This document shows, piece after piece, positions 1 to 9,006 of a stretch of 64,000 nt of DNA. The position numbers were made by a program, and so were the translations under genes. Every line of letters begins with the position of its first letter. Within the stretch, counting starts at the first letter, position 1. The DNA lies in contig CAZMPN010000008.1 of the NCBI GenBank assembly GCA_964568395.1, forward strand, positions 1-64,000, in the 5' to 3' direction. Source of the stretch: UBA6016 sp964568395. GTDB lineage: Bacteria > Campylobacterota > Campylobacteria > Campylobacterales > UBA6016. A model generated the notes under the pieces. The model had not been told where the DNA came from. It searched no databases and saw only the letters and a program-made list of their open reading frames with translations.

Positions 1-1258
1 CATTTTCATATCCGATATACGGATTTAGAGCGGTGACCAGCATCAACGAATCATTTAGATACGCCGTAATTTTCTCGACGTTCGGCTCAATTCCGACCGC
101 GCAGTTGTCGGCGAAGCTTACCATCGAGTCGGACAGCAGTCTGATCGATTGGAGTACGTTGTATATGATGACCGGCTTAAATACGTTTAGCTCGAAGTTT
201 CCCTGAGATGCTGCAAAGCCTACCGCTGCGTCGTTGCCCATCACCTGGCAGGCCACCATCGTCATCGCCTCAGACTGAGTAGGGTTGACTTTGCCCGGCA
301 TTATTGAGCTTCCAGGCTCGTTTTCCGGGATTGTCAGCTCGCCGAGGCCGCATCTAGGACCAGACGCCAACCATCTGATGTCGTTTGCTATTTTCATCAG
401 GTTTGCAGCAAGACCTTTTAGCGCTCCATGCAGGGATGTTAGGGCGTCATGGCTTGTAAGCGCGTGAAATTTATTCGGTGCGCTGACAAATCTTTTGCCG
501 GTTATCTCGCTGATTTTTTTTGCCGCCGTCTCCGAGAGTTTCGGGTGCGCGTTTAGCCCGGTACCTACCGCCGTGCCGCCGATTGCAAGCTCTCTTACGA
601 ATTCAAGGTTGACTTTTATTTGCGCTTCGGAGTTTTCCAGCATCGCTACGTAGCCGCTAAACTCTTGGCCTAGAGTTAGAGGCGTAGCGTCTTGAAGGTG
701 CGTTCTGCCGATTTTTACTATGTTGTCAAACGCCGCCATTTTTTCGGCAAGCACTTTTTTTAGATGGTTAAGAGAGATTAGAAGCTTATCTTCCACTTCT
801 ACGACGGCCGCTATATGCATCGCCGTCGGGAATGTGTCGTTCGAGCTTTGGGACATATTTACGTGGTCGTTTGGATGTATGGTCTTCTCTTTTGTGTAGT
901 CAAGGCCCATGTTTTGCATCGCTCTGTGAGCGATAACCTCGTTCATGTTCATATTTGTTTGCGTACCGCTGCCTGTTTGCCAGATGGAAAGAGGAAACGC
1001 TCCCTCCAGCTTGCCTTCCATGATTTCATCGCACGCTTTTACGATTGCGTCTTTTTTTGTCTCATCCATTTTGCCAAGCTCGTTATTGGTCAGAGCCAAA
1101 GCTTTTTTTAAGACAGCAAACGCGCTTATAAGTTCAAAAGGCATCTTTTCCGTGCCTATCTTGAAGTTTTCAAGGCTTCTTTGTGTTTGAGCTCCCCATA
1201 TAGCGTCCATTGGAACGCGCACTTCGCCCATCGTATCTTTTTCTATCCTGTATTCCAT
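1..1258 (-). CDS. fumC: Fumarate hydratase class II, partial at the 3' end
   Basis: Fumarase interconverts fumarate and malate in the TCA cycle. I translated the minus strand from the ATG at 1258; the frame stays open to the window edge, giving about 419 residues of a family usually near 460, so only the C-terminal tail is missing. The fumarase/aspartase signature GSSIMPGKVNPTQ sits near residues 314-326, and QTGSGTQTNMN and HPNDHVNMSQSSND blocks are present upstream, all typical of class II fumarase rather than aspartase or argininosuccinate lyase. The start lies two bases after the mdh stop codon, so it is almost certainly co-transcribed with mdh as the last visible gene of an icd-mdh-fumC run. 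Confidence 0.95.
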   Translation of the reverse strand, partial: MEYRIEKDTMGEVRVPMDAIWGAQTQRSLENFKIGTEKMPFELISAFAVLKKALALTNNELGKMDETKKDAIVKACDEIMEGKLEGAFPLSIWQTGSGTQTNMNMNEVIAHRAMQNMGLDYTKEKTIHPNDHVNMSQSSNDTFPTAMHIAAVVEVEDKLLISLNHLKKVLAEKMAAFDNIVKIGRTHLQDATPLTLGQEFSGYVAMLENSEAQIKVNLEFVRELAIGGTAVGTGLNAHPKLSETAAKKISEITGKRFVSAPNKFHALTSHDALTSLHGALKGLAANLMKIANDIRWLASGPRCGLGELTIPENEPGSSIMPGKVNPTQSEAMTMVACQVMGNDAAVGFAASQGNFELNVFKPVIIYNVLQSIRLLSDSMVSFADNCAVGIEPNVEKITAYLNDSLMLVTALNPYIGYEN

Positions 1259-1260
1259 TG

Positions 1261-2214
1261 TTATAGCCCCTTAAAGAAGTCTGCGTTTTCTAGTTTGTCG
1301 ACAAGGCTTTGTACGCTTGCAACGGAGCGCGCAAACGCCTCTTTTTCGTCAGGCAGCAGGTTTACCTCTATTACCTTTTCCGCACCCTTGGCGCCTATCA
1401 TAATAGGTACGCCCGTCACTATGTTGTTATAGCCGTATTCGCCCTCCAGCATTACCGCGCAAGAGTGGATCTGTCTCGTGTCCCTCATGATGGATTCGAC
1501 CATTATCGCCGTAGATTTCGCCGGAGCGTAGTATGCTGAGCCGGTTTGAAGCAGTTCTACTATCTCGGCGCCGCCGTGTCTTGTGCGGTGGACTATCTCA
1601 TCTATCTCTTCCGGGCTCAGAAGGTCAAACAGACCAACGCCCGCAACGGTAGAATATCTTGGCAGCGGCACCATGTCGTCACCGTGTCCGCCCATTACGG
1701 AAGCTCTTATTTGGCCTGCGCCATAGCCTAGTTTTTGCTGTATGAAGCTTGCCATTCTGGCCGCGTCAAGTATGCCGGCCATACCAAGTACCCTGCTTCT
1801 ATCAAAGCCGGTCGTTCTAACGGCGGTATATACCATCGCGTCAAGCGGATTTGATACTACTATTATCGTAGCGTTTGGGGCGTGTTCCTTGATGTCGAGG
1901 CAGATGTTTTTCATAATCTCGGCATTGATAAATAGCAGATCGTCCCTGCTCATTCCGGGTTTTCTAGGGCTTCCAGCCGTTACGACTACGATATCGCTTC
2001 CAGCTATATCCTCCGCATTTACCGCCGCTTTTACGACGGCATGGCTTCTGGCCGCTTGAGCCGCTTGGGACATATCAAGGGCTCTTCCTTTCGCGATCTC
2101 CGTTTTATTATCTCTCATCCATATTTCATGGCATACGCCGTTCATAGCGAGAATAAACGCGATTGTGGAGCCGACGTTTCCGGCTCCGATGATTGTTACT
2201 TTTCTACCTTCCAT
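1261..2214 (-). CDS. mdh: Malate dehydrogenase (LDH-like type)
   Basis: NAD-dependent malate dehydrogenase, oxidising malate to oxaloacetate in the cytoplasm. The 317-residue product has the Rossmann loop GAGNVGS at about residues 10-16, the substrate-loop sequence PRKPGMSRDDL carrying the arginine that marks malate rather than lactate specificity, VVSNPLDAM, and the catalytic histidine in MGGHGDD. It belongs to the LDH-like malate dehydrogenases. It follows icd after a 108-bp gap containing two hairpins and precedes fumC by two bases, so three consecutive TCA steps are encoded together. Confidence 0.95.
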   Translation of the reverse strand: MEGRKVTIIGAGNVGSTIAFILAMNGVCHEIWMRDNKTEIAKGRALDMSQAAQAARSHAVVKAAVNAEDIAGSDIVVVTAGSPRKPGMSRDDLLFINAEIMKNICLDIKEHAPNATIIVVSNPLDAMVYTAVRTTGFDRSRVLGMAGILDAARMASFIQQKLGYGAGQIRASVMGGHGDDMVPLPRYSTVAGVGLFDLLSPEEIDEIVHRTRHGGAEIVELLQTGSAYYAPAKSTAIMVESIMRDTRQIHSCAVMLEGEYGYNNIVTGVPIMIGAKGAEKVIEVNLLPDEKEAFARSVASVQSLVDKLENADFFKGL

Positions 2215-2296
2215 CTCTTAGTGCCTTTTCAAAGTTATAGTTCGTTTCTTTGGTCTAAAGTTTTTTGGCAAACTTTACACGAAAAAACTTGAGTCG

Positions 2297-2316
2297 ACCG
2301 CCCCAAAAGGAGCGGT
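2297..2316 (-). terminator. Hairpin just after icd, weak terminator or attenuator
   Basis: Starting seven bases after the icd stop codon, an 8-bp stem (2297-2304 with 2309-2316, one G-U pair) closes a four-base A loop. A T-run in the minus-strand transcript comes only about nine bases later. A second short inverted repeat lies at 2256-2262/2271-2277. The pair could partly terminate transcription or protect the icd message, setting icd above mdh-fumC. This is inference from structure only. Confidence 0.4.
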
Positions 2317-2322
2317 ATTATG

Positions 2323-4551
2323 TTACTTTATATTGTCTATGATTGCGTTTAGCGTAGCGGATGGTCTCATAGCCGCGCTTGCTTTATTAAAGTCTGGCCT
2401 AAAGTAGCCGCCAACGTCTTGCGGTTTGCCTTGGGCGCCTATAAGCTCGGCGTTGATTTTTTCTTCGTTCGCTTTTAGGTCGGCGTAAACTTTAGAGAAT
2501 TTCGCTTTTAGTTCCGCGTCTTCATCTTGGTTTGCTAGAGCCTCCGCCCAGTACATAGCAAGGTAGAAGTGGCTTCCTCTGTTGTCTATCTCGCCTACTT
2601 TTCTAGCAGGAGATTTGTTCTCGTCTAGGAACTTGCCGTTTGCTACGTCTAGTGTTTTTGCTAGTACAGCCGCTTTTTTGTTGTCAAACGTGTTTGCAAG
2701 GTGCTCTAGAGATACCTGAAGAGCCAAAAATTCGCCAAGCGAATCCCATCTTAGGTAGCCCTCTTCTTGGAACTGTTGAACGTGCTTAGGAGCGGAACCG
2801 CCGGCGCCCGTTTCGAATAGTCCGCCGCCCTCTAGAAGCGGAACGATAGAGAGCATCTTAGCGGACGTGCCAAGCTCAAGGATCGGGAATAGGTCCGTTA
2901 GATAGTCTCTCAGAACGTTACCTGTCGCAGAAATCGTATCTTGACCTTTTCTGATTCTCTCAAGGCTGTAAGCCATAGCTTTTTCAGGAGCTAGGATCTC
3001 GATTGTTAGGCCGTTTGTATCGTGCTCTGGAAGGTATTTTTTTACCTTTTTGATAATCTCGGCGTCGTGCGCTCTTTTCTCGTCTAGCCAAAATACGACC
3101 GGAGTATTTGAAAGGCGGCTTCTTGTAACTGCTAGTTTTACCCAGTCTTTTATCGCAACGTCTTTTGTTCTAGACATTCTCCAGATATCGCCAGCCTCTA
3201 CTTCGTGGCTCATAAGCACGTTGCCGTTTGCGTCAACTACTCTTACGGTTCCGTCAGCCGGGATTTCAAACGTTGTCGGGTGAGAGCCGTATTCTTCCGC
3301 TTTTTGCGCCATAAGACCTACGTTTGGCACCGTACCCATAGTAGTTACGTCGAATTTGCCGTTTCTCTTGCAATCTTCCATGATCTCTGCGTACATAGTA
3401 GCGTAGCATCTGTCAGGGATTACCGCTAGGCAGTCTTGTACTTTTCCTTCAGAGTTCCACATTTTACCGCCGTCTCTAACGACAACCGGCATAGAAGCGT
3501 CGATAATTACGTCGTTTGGAACGTGTAGGTTTGTGATGCCTTTGTCGGAGTCAACCATCGCGATAGACGGTCTTTTCGTGTATACGGCTTTAATATCCGC
3601 CTCTATCTCCGCTTTTTTGTCGGCTGGAAGTTTTGCGATTTTCGCATATACGTCGCCTAGACCGTTTTTGACGTTTACGCCTAGCTCTTTGAACGTATCG
3701 GCGTGTTTTTCGAACACGTCTTTGTAGAATACCGTAACGAAGTGGCCGAACATAATCGGATCAGACACTTTCATCATCGTAGCTTTTAGGTGTACGGAGT
3801 AGAGAAGTCCGTCTTTTGCGGCGGCTTCGATAGATTTTTCAACAAACGCCCTAAGCGCTTTTGCGCTCATGAATGTACCGTCTAGTACTTCGCCGTCAGA
3901 TGATTTTAGACCGTCTTTTAGAACGACGGTTGAACCGTCTTTTTTTGCAAGTTCGATTTTGAAAGCGCCGCCTTTTTCTACCGTTACGCTTTTTTCGTTA
4001 CCGTAGAAGTCGCCGCTATCCATATGCATGACTCTTGCTTTAGAGCCTTCAGAGAAATCTCTTAGTTTGTGCGGGTTTTTTCTAGCGTAGTTTTTTACAG
4101 ACGCCGCGCATCTTCTATCGGAGTTACCCTCTCTAAGAACCGGGTTAACGGCTGAACCTAGGCATTTTGAGTAAGCCTCTTGGATTTTTTTCTCTTCGTC
4201 TGTTTGCGGATTTTCAGGATAGTCAGGAAGCTTGTATCCTTTTGCTTGAAGCTCTTTTATCGTAGCTATAAGCTGAGGGACGGAAGCGGATATGTTTGGA
4301 AGCTTGATGATGTTCGCTTCTTTTTTAAGCGTAAGTTCGCCAAGTTCGCTTAGGTAGTCAGGAATTCTTTGCTCAGCTGGCAGCCACTCGGCCATGTTTG
4401 CAATAACCCTACCGGAAAGAGAGATATCTCTAGTCTCAACCGCTACGCCCGCCGCATTCGTAAACGCGTTTACTATCGGAAGCAGTGAGTATGTAGCCAG
4501 CGCCGGAGCCTCGTCGATTTCAGTCCAAATAATCTTTGTTGTTTGTGACAT
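2323..4551 (-). CDS. icd: Isocitrate dehydrogenase, monomeric NADP type
   Basis: The 742-residue product is full length for the monomeric isocitrate dehydrogenases, which convert isocitrate to 2-oxoglutarate with NADP and are unrelated in length to the roughly 415-residue dimeric enzyme. Recognisable blocks include the N-terminus IIWTEIDEAPALATYSLLP, the DRRCAASVKNYARKNPH region and ETGAGGSAPKHVQQF. An AAGGA ribosome binding site precedes the ATG at 4551. It heads the icd-mdh-fumC run. The monomeric type is the usual form in Campylobacter. Confidence 0.96.
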   Translation of the reverse strand: MSQTTKIIWTEIDEAPALATYSLLPIVNAFTNAAGVAVETRDISLSGRVIANMAEWLPAEQRIPDYLSELGELTLKKEANIIKLPNISASVPQLIATIKELQAKGYKLPDYPENPQTDEEKKIQEAYSKCLGSAVNPVLREGNSDRRCAASVKNYARKNPHKLRDFSEGSKARVMHMDSGDFYGNEKSVTVEKGGAFKIELAKKDGSTVVLKDGLKSSDGEVLDGTFMSAKALRAFVEKSIEAAAKDGLLYSVHLKATMMKVSDPIMFGHFVTVFYKDVFEKHADTFKELGVNVKNGLGDVYAKIAKLPADKKAEIEADIKAVYTKRPSIAMVDSDKGITNLHVPNDVIIDASMPVVVRDGGKMWNSEGKVQDCLAVIPDRCYATMYAEIMEDCKRNGKFDVTTMGTVPNVGLMAQKAEEYGSHPTTFEIPADGTVRVVDANGNVLMSHEVEAGDIWRMSRTKDVAIKDWVKLAVTRSRLSNTPVVFWLDEKRAHDAEIIKKVKKYLPEHDTNGLTIEILAPEKAMAYSLERIRKGQDTISATGNVLRDYLTDLFPILELGTSAKMLSIVPLLEGGGLFETGAGGSAPKHVQQFQEEGYLRWDSLGEFLALQVSLEHLANTFDNKKAAVLAKTLDVANGKFLDENKSPARKVGEIDNRGSHFYLAMYWAEALANQDEDAELKAKFSKVYADLKANEEKINAELIGAQGKPQDVGGYFRPDFNKASAAMRPSATLNAIIDNIK

Positions 4552-4586
4552 GTCAGAATCCTTTTCTAATTTGCTTTACGAGTATA

Positions 4587-4592
4587 ATTGTA
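4587..4592 (-). promoter_or_regulatory. Candidate -10 element for icd
   Basis: Read on the minus strand the sequence is TACAAT, 36 bases upstream of the icd start codon, in an otherwise gene-free 105-bp gap. TATACT lies immediately downstream (4581-4586) and is an alternative. No convincing -35 box is visible, which is common for housekeeping promoters in this phylum. Confidence 0.35.
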
Positions 4593-4656
4593 ACAGTTTT
4601 TTTAAGGATAGAGATTAAATAGAACGTAAAAAGTCTGCTTTGCTCCAAAAAACGAT

Positions 4657-5613
4657 TTATCTGTTACTTTTTTTCACATCATTGATATTTGACTTATGCT
4701 CAGTGTAACTATTTGAAAAGTTATGCCTACCTTCTCTGCTCTTCATGAAGTAAAGAAAATCAGTACTTGCGGGGCTAAAAGCGGCTTCAAGCGCCTCTTT
4801 TGAAGGATTGCAAACTGGATAAGAGGGAAGCCCCCTGTTCTTGTAGGTATTGTAGCTGCTGTCATCCTCTCTGATTCTCTGCGGTGTTACTTTTTGGTGG
4901 CTATAGACGCCGTAGTTCAGGGTGCCGTCCATTTGCAACGGCATGCCTATTTTCAGTCTGTTGTAGATGACGGATGCGACGAGCGGCATCTCCTCTTTGT
5001 TTGCGGCCTCTTTTTCTATGACAGAGGCTATTACTACTTTTTTCTCAAACTCTTCTTTTTGGATTTTCTTCAGCTCCATTAGCTCGGTATATTTTTTTTG
5101 TGAGAATTCGAATATCTCGTTTATCACGGCCTCTTCGTCGCTTCCTATCGCAAGGGTGTAGGTTTCGGGCCAGAGCACGCCTTCCGGCGAGCTCGTCTTT
5201 TTATAGTAGGCGGATTTTAGCTTCTCGAGAGAGAGGGACTCTTTTTTTGCAAGGTTTCTAAGAAACATCTCGGTCGTCTCGCCCGGTATCAACGTGATGC
5301 TCATGCTTTGCTGCTTGCCTTTGTTGACGGCTTTTAGGAGCTCAAGCCTGTTTCTTGCGCCTTCTAACGATATATTGCCGCTTTTTGCGCCGCCTAGTAT
5401 TTTTAGGACGATTGCGTCCACGGTATTGACGCTTATTCCGATCTTTTCGATTGATTCAAGGGCTTTTTGGTTTGAGCCTTTTTCTATTTTTATCGACGCC
5501 GGCGGCTCCACCTCTTCGCTTAGATATATAAAGGCGTATACGAAGAAGGCTGACACAAGAAGGAGCAACCCCAAAACAATTTTTAAAAGCGCAGTTAGTA
5601 ATTTCATGCTCAA
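4657..5613 (-). CDS. mltG: Endolytic murein transglycosylase MltG
   Basis: MltG (YceG) is an inner-membrane lytic transglycosylase that cuts nascent glycan strands and may set their length. The 318-residue protein begins with a single membrane segment (about residues 7-30). The catalytic glutamate is in VIASVIEKEAANKEE, followed by the family blocks VASVIYNRL, MPLQMDGTLNYG, YNTYKNRGLP and CNPSKEALEAAFSP. Length fits the shorter epsilonproteobacterial forms. It is transcribed in the same direction as icd, but the 105-bp gap carries its own icd promoter candidate. Confidence 0.93.
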   Translation of the reverse strand: MSMKLLTALLKIVLGLLLLVSAFFVYAFIYLSEEVEPPASIKIEKGSNQKALESIEKIGISVNTVDAIVLKILGGAKSGNISLEGARNRLELLKAVNKGKQQSMSITLIPGETTEMFLRNLAKKESLSLEKLKSAYYKKTSSPEGVLWPETYTLAIGSDEEAVINEIFEFSQKKYTELMELKKIQKEEFEKKVVIASVIEKEAANKEEMPLVASVIYNRLKIGMPLQMDGTLNYGVYSHQKVTPQRIREDDSSYNTYKNRGLPSYPVCNPSKEALEAAFSPASTDFLYFMKSREGRHNFSNSYTEHKSNINDVKKSNR

Positions 5614-5675
5614 ATTCTATTATAGAGCGTATTTAAAGAGGGTTAAACAGGCTTTGTTTTCCGGGTCTGCATTTT

Positions 5676-7304
5676 TCAAGTTTTAAACGTATTTAGTTTT
5701 TGGCTTAGCTCATCCGCAACTTCGGAGAGATATTCGCCGGCGGCGGCGATCTCCTGTACGCTTCTTGCGTTTTTTGCCGAAAATTCGTTGGCCGATTTTA
5801 GTTTTTGAGATATCTCCGATGTGAGCTGGGCTATCTTTTTGAGATCTGAGAAATTTTCCCTAGCCGTAGCGGTAGCCTCTTTCATGGCCTCCAGTCCGAC
5901 ACTTATTTTTTCTTCTACGTTTATCGAAATGTCGGATATTCCGGCCGAGCTTTCCGCGTTTTTGCCTATCAACTCGGATGACTCTTCGACCCCTTGGACT
6001 ATTGTGGTGACGGTCGCGTTTATATCGGTTAGACTTTTTTGTGTTTTCTCCGCAAGTTTTCGCACCTCGTCGGCCACGACCGCAAATCCACGTCCGGCTT
6101 CTCCGGCTCTTGCGGCTTCTATGGCCGCGTTTAGGGCTAGCAGATTTGTCTGGTCCGCGATATCTTGTATGATATTCAATATATTTTTCACCTCCGCCGC
6201 ATGAGCGGATAAAATACTTAGCCTATTCGCGAGTTCTGTCTGCTCGGCCGAGTTTTTCCTCATGTCGGACGTCATCTCCAGCGCCAGTCTGCCGGCGTCG
6301 GATAGGTCGTTGTTTGCCTTTTCTATTATATGCAGCGATTTTTCGTTTTTTGCCTCTCCGTGCTCTACGGTAGCATGTATCTGCTCACCCATCGATACGA
6401 TACTCTCTATCAGCCTTACCTCTTCGTCCACGACTTTTCCTATCTGTGCCGATGTGGCGCTAAGTTCGGCGGATATCTGCGCATTCTTGTGGCCTGAGTC
6501 TTTTGCGTCCGATACCGTCTCCCTGAAGTTCTTCAAAAGCTCGAAGAAGCTGTTTGAGATGGTCGACAGCTCATCGGCTCCGGCGCTTTTTTTGTAGAGC
6601 GTCAAGTTTTTATCGTTAAGCACGCTGGCCATATCCAGCCTTAGTCCGTCGACGGCTTTTAGTATTTGGCGTATGCTCAGGATGACCAGCATCGCGACCA
6701 GAAGTATGCCCGCCAGATATACTACTGCCGGAATGGAGAGCGACATCGCGTAAGCCGTTTTTTTATCTTCGTATAGCTGCGACGCTTTTTTTATTTGGGA
6801 GGACATTAGCCTGTCCAGTATCGGCAGCATCGGGTCTATGGAGTAGGGCATATCGCTCTCCGCATAATCCAAAAGCTGTCCGAAATCTTTAGCCTTCGCC
6901 GCTTCGTTTAGCTGCTTTAGGCCTATTTTTGCGGAACCGGACAGCTTTTCTAGTTCTGCTATCTCTTTCATCTCGTTGGCCGTCAGCTTTGCGTTTTTTA
7001 TCTGCGACATCATGGCGTCTATCTTGGCTTCGCTGCCGTTCGCGCTTTTGGCTAGCCTATCAAAATCCCCTCTGCCTTCTTTGGCTTCGAGTACGTTTTT
7101 TTTGATGTCGATTTCGAGATGCTCTTTTAGGCGGCGCATATTCTCCAGAGGGTTTACGCTTTCGTTGTACATCTTGTCTATCGAGTTGTTGAGTACGAAT
7201 ATTCCGATATAGCCCGCAAACAGGGCCGTTATCGCAAGAAGCTGGGATATTCCGACTATGAGAAATATTTTTTTTCTGATTGAGAGATTTTGCATAAGAC
7301 GCAT
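5676..7304 (-). CDS. Methyl-accepting chemotaxis protein
   Basis: A transmembrane chemoreceptor of 542 residues that signals through CheA/CheW. From the N-terminus it has a membrane segment (IRKKIFLIVGISQLLAITAL), a roughly 160-residue periplasmic helical sensor of four-helix-bundle type, a second membrane segment (PAVVYLAGILLVAMLVIL), a linker and the signalling hairpin with IADQTNLLALNAAIEAARAG and GRGFAVVADEVRKLAEKTQ. I start at 7304 (MRLMQNL) because the open frame extends to 7466 only by running over the divergent gene at 7455, and its extra N-terminus looks like intergenic AT-rich DNA. The C-terminus lacks the CheR-tethering pentapeptide. The ligand is unknown. Confidence 0.9.
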   Translation of the reverse strand: MRLMQNLSIRKKIFLIVGISQLLAITALFAGYIGIFVLNNSIDKMYNESVNPLENMRRLKEHLEIDIKKNVLEAKEGRGDFDRLAKSANGSEAKIDAMMSQIKNAKLTANEMKEIAELEKLSGSAKIGLKQLNEAAKAKDFGQLLDYAESDMPYSIDPMLPILDRLMSSQIKKASQLYEDKKTAYAMSLSIPAVVYLAGILLVAMLVILSIRQILKAVDGLRLDMASVLNDKNLTLYKKSAGADELSTISNSFFELLKNFRETVSDAKDSGHKNAQISAELSATSAQIGKVVDEEVRLIESIVSMGEQIHATVEHGEAKNEKSLHIIEKANNDLSDAGRLALEMTSDMRKNSAEQTELANRLSILSAHAAEVKNILNIIQDIADQTNLLALNAAIEAARAGEAGRGFAVVADEVRKLAEKTQKSLTDINATVTTIVQGVEESSELIGKNAESSAGISDISINVEEKISVGLEAMKEATATARENFSDLKKIAQLTSEISQKLKSANEFSAKNARSVQEIAAAGEYLSEVADELSQKLNTFKT

Positions 7305-7454
7305 TTTTTTATCCGTGTTTTTTTGGAGCGGAAATATAGAGAAGAAATAAAACAAAACGGTTTCAAAAATAGTGTTTGGGTAAAAAAGTGACAAGTTCGT
7401 AACCGGGGCGTAACCTGTTTTTCGTAACATAAAAATAAAAAAAGAGCAGAAAAT

Positions 7455-8918
7455 ATGCCGCTTCAAATATCCTCAGGCCTTAGAACGTTTTTTTATCTCT
7501 GTTCGCTGTATATAATCGGCGTCATAGTGCAGGGATATATACTTTACGTTTACGACAGCAGTGTTTGGTTTGCCGTCAAGACGTCGATGTTCTATCTTGT
7601 TTTGGCGATGCCGGTTATGTATTTTTATATCAGAAACGCCAAAAGGAATAAAAAAGAGTTCGTCAGGCAGTTCACTATCGACCAGTTGACCGGGCTGGCG
7701 AATAGGTTTGCCATGATAAGGGAGGTGAGGGACAAGAAGCCGTACGCGCTTATGTTTATAAATATGGATTCCTTTCGCGAGTTTAACGACTTCTATGGGC
7801 ATAAGGCAGGGGATAGCGCGCTTCGCCAAATAGCCTCCAGGCTTTCTGGTTTTGTCGATAGCGGAATTTCGGATATAGCGCACGGGGTCAAACTCTTCAA
7901 GCTGCATGCCGACGAGTTTGCGCTTGTGTTCAAAAATAGAATACCTAGAGAGGGGCTTGAATTTATCTCGGAGATAGTTTTGCAGCATATAGCCTCAACC
8001 CCGTTAATCGTAGACGGACATGACGTGCCGATGAACGCCACGATAGGTATATCCTGTATGGACGATAACGTAGACGCAAACGGGGGACAGTATCTCATGA
8101 CCGCCTCAAACGTGGCGTTAAGGCAGGCAAAGAACGCCAAAAAACCGTTTATGTTCTATGACAACTCGATGAAGATGGAGCGCCAATACGAGCAAAATAT
8201 CATCTGGATAAAAAAGCTGAAGACGGCTATAGCCAACAATAAAATAGTGCCGTATTATCAGCCGATCCTTAACAATAAAAACAAAAAGATAGAAAAGTAC
8301 GAGTGTCTGGTTCGTCTTGTGGACGAAGACGAGGCGGTGGTCAGCCCGTATATGTTTTTGGACGTCGCGAAAAAAAGCAGGCTTTACCACAAGGTAACAA
8401 GAAGCGTGGTGCAAAAATCCTTTGAGAGGTTCGCCGATGAAAACTGCTCGTTTAGTATCAATCTGTCGGTTTTGGATATTTGCGACGAACAGATGTCGGA
8501 ATTTATCATAGAACGGCTAGAAGAGAGCAATATCGGACACCGGGTCGTATTTGAGATACTGGAATCCGAGGGAATCGACAGCTATGACGACGTATATGCC
8601 TTTGTGGAGAAGATAAAATCTTACGGCTCCAAGGTTTCTATAGACGATTTTGGCGCCGGATACTCAAACTTCGAGCATATACTAAAGCTGAAACCGGACT
8701 TTATAAAAATAGACGGCAGCTTGATAAAAAACATCCACAAAGACCAGGACGCCCAGATAATAGCCAAAGCGATAGTCGGTTTCGCAAATGAGCTGGGAGC
8801 GCTCACCGTAGCAGAATTCGTACATTCAAAAGAGGTCTTGGAGACGGTGCAGGCTTTGAATATAGACTACTCCCAAGGGTATTATATATCCCAGCCGAAA
8901 GAGGAGCTGGTTTCCTAA
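7455..8918 (+). CDS. Membrane GGDEF-EAL protein, probable c-di-GMP phosphodiesterase
   Basis: The 487-residue protein has two membrane segments in the first 60 residues, a GGDEF domain and a C-terminal EAL domain. The GGDEF signature is degenerate (HADEF, in KLHADEFAL), so cyclase activity is unlikely; the domain may bind GTP and regulate. The EAL domain reads ECL at its name motif but keeps the catalytic set: NLS, FEILESE, the DDFGAGYSN loop, the lysine in FIKIDGS and the glutamate in VAEFVHS. I infer an active or weakly active phosphodiesterase. It is divergent from the chemoreceptor across a gap of about 150 bp, so both may act in motility or surface behaviour. Confidence 0.9.
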   Translation: MPLQISSGLRTFFYLCSLYIIGVIVQGYILYVYDSSVWFAVKTSMFYLVLAMPVMYFYIRNAKRNKKEFVRQFTIDQLTGLANRFAMIREVRDKKPYALMFINMDSFREFNDFYGHKAGDSALRQIASRLSGFVDSGISDIAHGVKLFKLHADEFALVFKNRIPREGLEFISEIVLQHIASTPLIVDGHDVPMNATIGISCMDDNVDANGGQYLMTASNVALRQAKNAKKPFMFYDNSMKMERQYEQNIIWIKKLKTAIANNKIVPYYQPILNNKNKKIEKYECLVRLVDEDEAVVSPYMFLDVAKKSRLYHKVTRSVVQKSFERFADENCSFSINLSVLDICDEQMSEFIIERLEESNIGHRVVFEILESEGIDSYDDVYAFVEKIKSYGSKVSIDDFGAGYSNFEHILKLKPDFIKIDGSLIKNIHKDQDAQIIAKAIVGFANELGALTVAEFVHSKEVLETVQALNIDYSQGYYISQPKEELVS

Positions 8919-9006
8919 TAAACTTCCAAAAAACATTATCGATATAACCTCTTTTTAATCTTCGGAGAGCGACAATCAATATATAAAGAAAATAAGAGGT
9001 GTTAAT

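Noticed and set aside
7305..7466. Upstream extension of the chemoreceptor to an ATG at 7466
   Set aside because: It would overlap the start of the divergent GGDEF-EAL gene, adds an atypical leader and has no better ribosome binding site.
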